Shown here one piece after another: positions 4,224 to 6,246 of a DNA stretch of 6,246 nucleotides. This DNA comes from Candidatus Thiodiazotropha taylori. GTDB lineage: Bacteria; Pseudomonadota; Gammaproteobacteria; Chromatiales; Chromatiaceae. Every line of letters begins with the position of its first letter. Position 1 is the first letter of the stretch. The notes beneath the pieces are model-generated. The model was not told the DNA's origin and made no database searches. It saw only the letters and a list, made by a program, of their open reading frames with translations. A program made the translations under genes and the position numbers. Location: the NCBI GenBank assembly GCA_019100305.1, contig JAHRHW010000271.1, positions 1 through 6,246 of the forward strand, written 5' to 3'.

Positions 4224-6246
4224 ATGAAAAAGGCAATTGGCGGCGGACTGGCAGCATGGTCTATTCACCATCCAATCGGTGTGGTAATGCTCACCCTTGC
4301 CGTTATGCTACTGGGCCTGCTCGCTTTGGGCGGCCTTGGCGTCGATCTGCTGCCCAAGGTTATCTACCCGGAGATCAATGTCAGAGTGGTAGATTCAGGC
4401 GTTCCTGCCAATATCATGGAGGATCAGGTTACCCGCCAGTTGGAAGAGCAGCTTGCGATCACTGAGGAGGCTGTATTCATTCAATCGAGAACCACCGAAG
4501 GGCGAAGCGCGGTCGATCTCTCCTTCCGTTATGGTACCGACATCGATCAGGCGCTGCAGGATGCCAGTACACGCTTGGATCGAGCCAAACGCTTTCTTCC
4601 CGAGGGTATCGATCCGCCGATCATCTTCAAAAGAGACCCTTCCCAGCTACCCGTAGCAGAGTTTGTAGTCAGTTCTTCCCTTCGCGATTCGGTCGCCCTC
4701 AGGAGCTGGGTCGATTTCGAACTCAGCAAATGGTTTGTCAATCTGCCTGGTGTTGCCTCAGCAGAGGTCGGAGGGGGGCTTGAGCGTGAGATCACCGTGC
4801 AGGCCGATCAGTTGAGACTGGCGGGATTAGGTATGAATCTTCTCGACCTGCGGGATGCCCTGAAAGCTGCCAATGTGGAGACAGCCAGTGGTCGTCTGGT
4901 GATGCAGCAGGGTGAACTCAGTGGACGTACTGCGGGTCGATTCAATTCTGTGGAAGAGATTCTGCAACTGCCAATACGCCAGGTTGGTAAGGATGAGACA
5001 AGCGCTTTGATCCGGCTCTATGAAGTAGCCGATGTGGCGGATAGTGCAGAGGATGAGCGTCTGCGTATTCGTTTGAACGATCTGCCGGGAATCAAGCTCT
5101 CAATTCAGAAACAGCCTACTGCCAACACGGTTGAGGTGGTTGATCATGTACTCAATAGACTGGATGGGTTGAGAGCGAAAGGTTTACTGCCCAAGGATAT
5201 CGAAGTTCATGCGGTTGATGATCAGGCCCGTTTTGTACGAAAAGCATTGGACAATGCCATCAATTCCGCTTTGACTGGTGCACTGCTGGCGATGCTGGTG
5301 GTCTACCTCTTTCTTGGCAGTCTACGCCGCACATTGATTATCGGCAGCGCCATACCGATTTCGATTCTAGTAACTTTCATCCTCATGACCAGTCTTGATC
5401 TTACCCTGAATATCATGACCCTGGGAGGCTTGGCGCTGGGTATCGGAATGCTGGTCGACAGTACCATAGTGATGCTTGAGAACATCTATCGGCATCAGCA
5501 TAAGGTTAAGGATGGCACTCCCTCAGCCCTGGTATCACAACAGGCCGCAGCTGAAGTCAATAGTGCGATCGTAGCCTCAACCTCAACCAATCTGGCTGCG
5601 GTACTGCCGTTTCTCTTTATCGGGGGACTGGTAGGCCTGTTGTTTCGAGAGCTGATATACACTATATCAGCAGCCATTCTTGCCTCCATGGTGGTCGCGC
5701 TGACCCTGGTGCCAGCCCTGGCCGGTAGACTCAGCGTCAATGGTGATGGCATTTTTCGCCAACAGATAGATCGCCTGATCAGCGGACTGCAGTCCCTGTA
5801 CAGCAGGCTGGTTACTCAACTCTTGCGTGTCCCCTGGTTGATGCCGCTGTTGTTTATCCTGGCGCTGCTGATCGTGCTATTCACCATGATTCCGCAGAAG
5901 CAGCTCTTTTTACCGCAGATCGATGAAGGGCGTATCAGTGTCAGTATCACGGCAGATCGGGGTATCAATCTGCAAGGTATGGATGAGCTGGTCAACCGTA
6001 TCGAGGGGATCATCAGCAGCCAACCCGAAACAGCCAGTCTGTTTACCCAGGTTGGCGGCTTCGTATTCGGGAGAACCCAATATGAAGCGGTAAACCGTGC
6101 CAGCATCAAAGTGACATTGAAGCCCTTTGAGGAGAGGGGGATCAGCAGCCGTACCTGGATCAAGCGGGTCAACAAACAGATTAAACAGGCGCGACTGCCC
6201 GGAGTGCGTGTCTATCTTCGGGGACAGGGGATTCGTGGTATCAGAC
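4224..6246 (+). CDS. RND-superfamily efflux permease subunit, 3'-truncated
   Basis: The frame stays open from the ATG at 4224 to the window end: 674 complete codons of a protein family usually about 1,000-1,050 residues. An in-frame TAA at 4209-4211 leaves this ATG as the earliest start. Order: transmembrane helix 1 (about 16-35, after SIHHP), the first periplasmic porter region, then helices 2 to 6 at roughly 347-365, 370-388, 395-417, 455-475 and 485-505, helix 7 (about 537-557), and the start of the second periplasmic region with LPQIDEG near 562-568. Helix 4 carries LVDSTIVMLEN. D412 corresponds to the first proton-relay aspartate of AcrB (D407), while the second position (AcrB D408) is S413. 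This is a proton-driven inner-membrane pump component that normally works with a membrane-fusion adaptor and an outer-membrane channel, neither found in the window. The substrate cannot be told; the single aspartate is compatible with several RND subfamilies, including metal pumps. G+C appears higher than in the signalling genes. Confidence 0.93.
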   Translation, partial: MKKAIGGGLAAWSIHHPIGVVMLTLAVMLLGLLALGGLGVDLLPKVIYPEINVRVVDSGVPANIMEDQVTRQLEEQLAITEEAVFIQSRTTEGRSAVDLSFRYGTDIDQALQDASTRLDRAKRFLPEGIDPPIIFKRDPSQLPVAEFVVSSSLRDSVALRSWVDFELSKWFVNLPGVASAEVGGGLEREITVQADQLRLAGLGMNLLDLRDALKAANVETASGRLVMQQGELSGRTAGRFNSVEEILQLPIRQVGKDETSALIRLYEVADVADSAEDERLRIRLNDLPGIKLSIQKQPTANTVEVVDHVLNRLDGLRAKGLLPKDIEVHAVDDQARFVRKALDNAINSALTGALLAMLVVYLFLGSLRRTLIIGSAIPISILVTFILMTSLDLTLNIMTLGGLALGIGMLVDSTIVMLENIYRHQHKVKDGTPSALVSQQAAAEVNSAIVASTSTNLAAVLPFLFIGGLVGLLFRELIYTISAAILASMVVALTLVPALAGRLSVNGDGIFRQQIDRLISGLQSLYSRLVTQLLRVPWLMPLLFILALLIVLFTMIPQKQLFLPQIDEGRISVSITADRGINLQGMDELVNRIEGIISSQPETASLFTQVGGFVFGRTQYEAVNRASIKVTLKPFEERGISSRTWIKRVNKQIKQARLPGVRVYLRGQGIRGIR

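Noticed and set aside
4256..4656. Two short + strand reading frames (4256-4465 and 4453-4656)
   Set aside because: Both are out-of-frame shadows inside the RND permease, whose own frame encodes an unmistakable conserved protein.
4547..6175. Several minus-strand reading frames of 60-119 residues across the permease
   Set aside because: They are antisense shadows with low-complexity Ser/Arg/Thr-rich translations and no ribosome sites.

Overview
The window looks like ordinary chromosomal DNA of a gammaproteobacterium, probably an aquatic or sediment type. That placement rests on protein style (a multi-sensor PAS/GAF/GGDEF/EAL protein, a stand-alone bacteriohemerythrin, an RND pump) and moderate G+C. 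It is an inference and cannot be fixed to a genus from the sequence alone. All recognised genes lie on the + strand. No mobile element, CRISPR array, tRNA or rRNA was seen.

Region 1 (1-3279) is a signalling pair. The window opens inside a large cytoplasmic-type cyclic-di-GMP protein whose visible part reads PAS(partial)-PAS-GAF-PAS-GGDEF-EAL. The GGDEF domain has its signature motif and RxxD inhibitory site. The EAL domain has lost the two metal-binding aspartates (now Gly-Gly) and the glutamate of the EGVE motif (now Gln), so the protein is best read as a diguanylate cyclase with a non-catalytic EAL domain. Fifteen bases after its stop, and in the same reading frame, comes a 150-residue bacteriohemerythrin with all seven iron ligands. 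The spacing suggests co-transcription, and the pair could link oxygen or redox state to c-di-GMP output.

Region 2 (3280-3682) is a 403-base AT-rich stretch with no convincing gene. It holds several short perfect inverted repeats, including a 7-bp pair at 3591-3612 that overlaps a weak promoter-like sequence in front of the next gene.

Region 3 (3683-6246) holds a 148-residue, probably exported, helical protein of unknown function, followed after 94 bases by an RND-superfamily efflux permease that runs off the window end (first 674 codons present). A perfect 7-bp hairpin lies just upstream of the permease start and includes the only plausible Shine-Dalgarno bases in its 3' arm. No membrane-fusion adaptor or outer-membrane channel gene lies in the window, so the pump's partners, if linked, would be downstream.

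The most notable points are the degenerate EAL domain behind an intact GGDEF domain, and the fact that one TAA codon is all that separates this protein from an in-frame hemerythrin.
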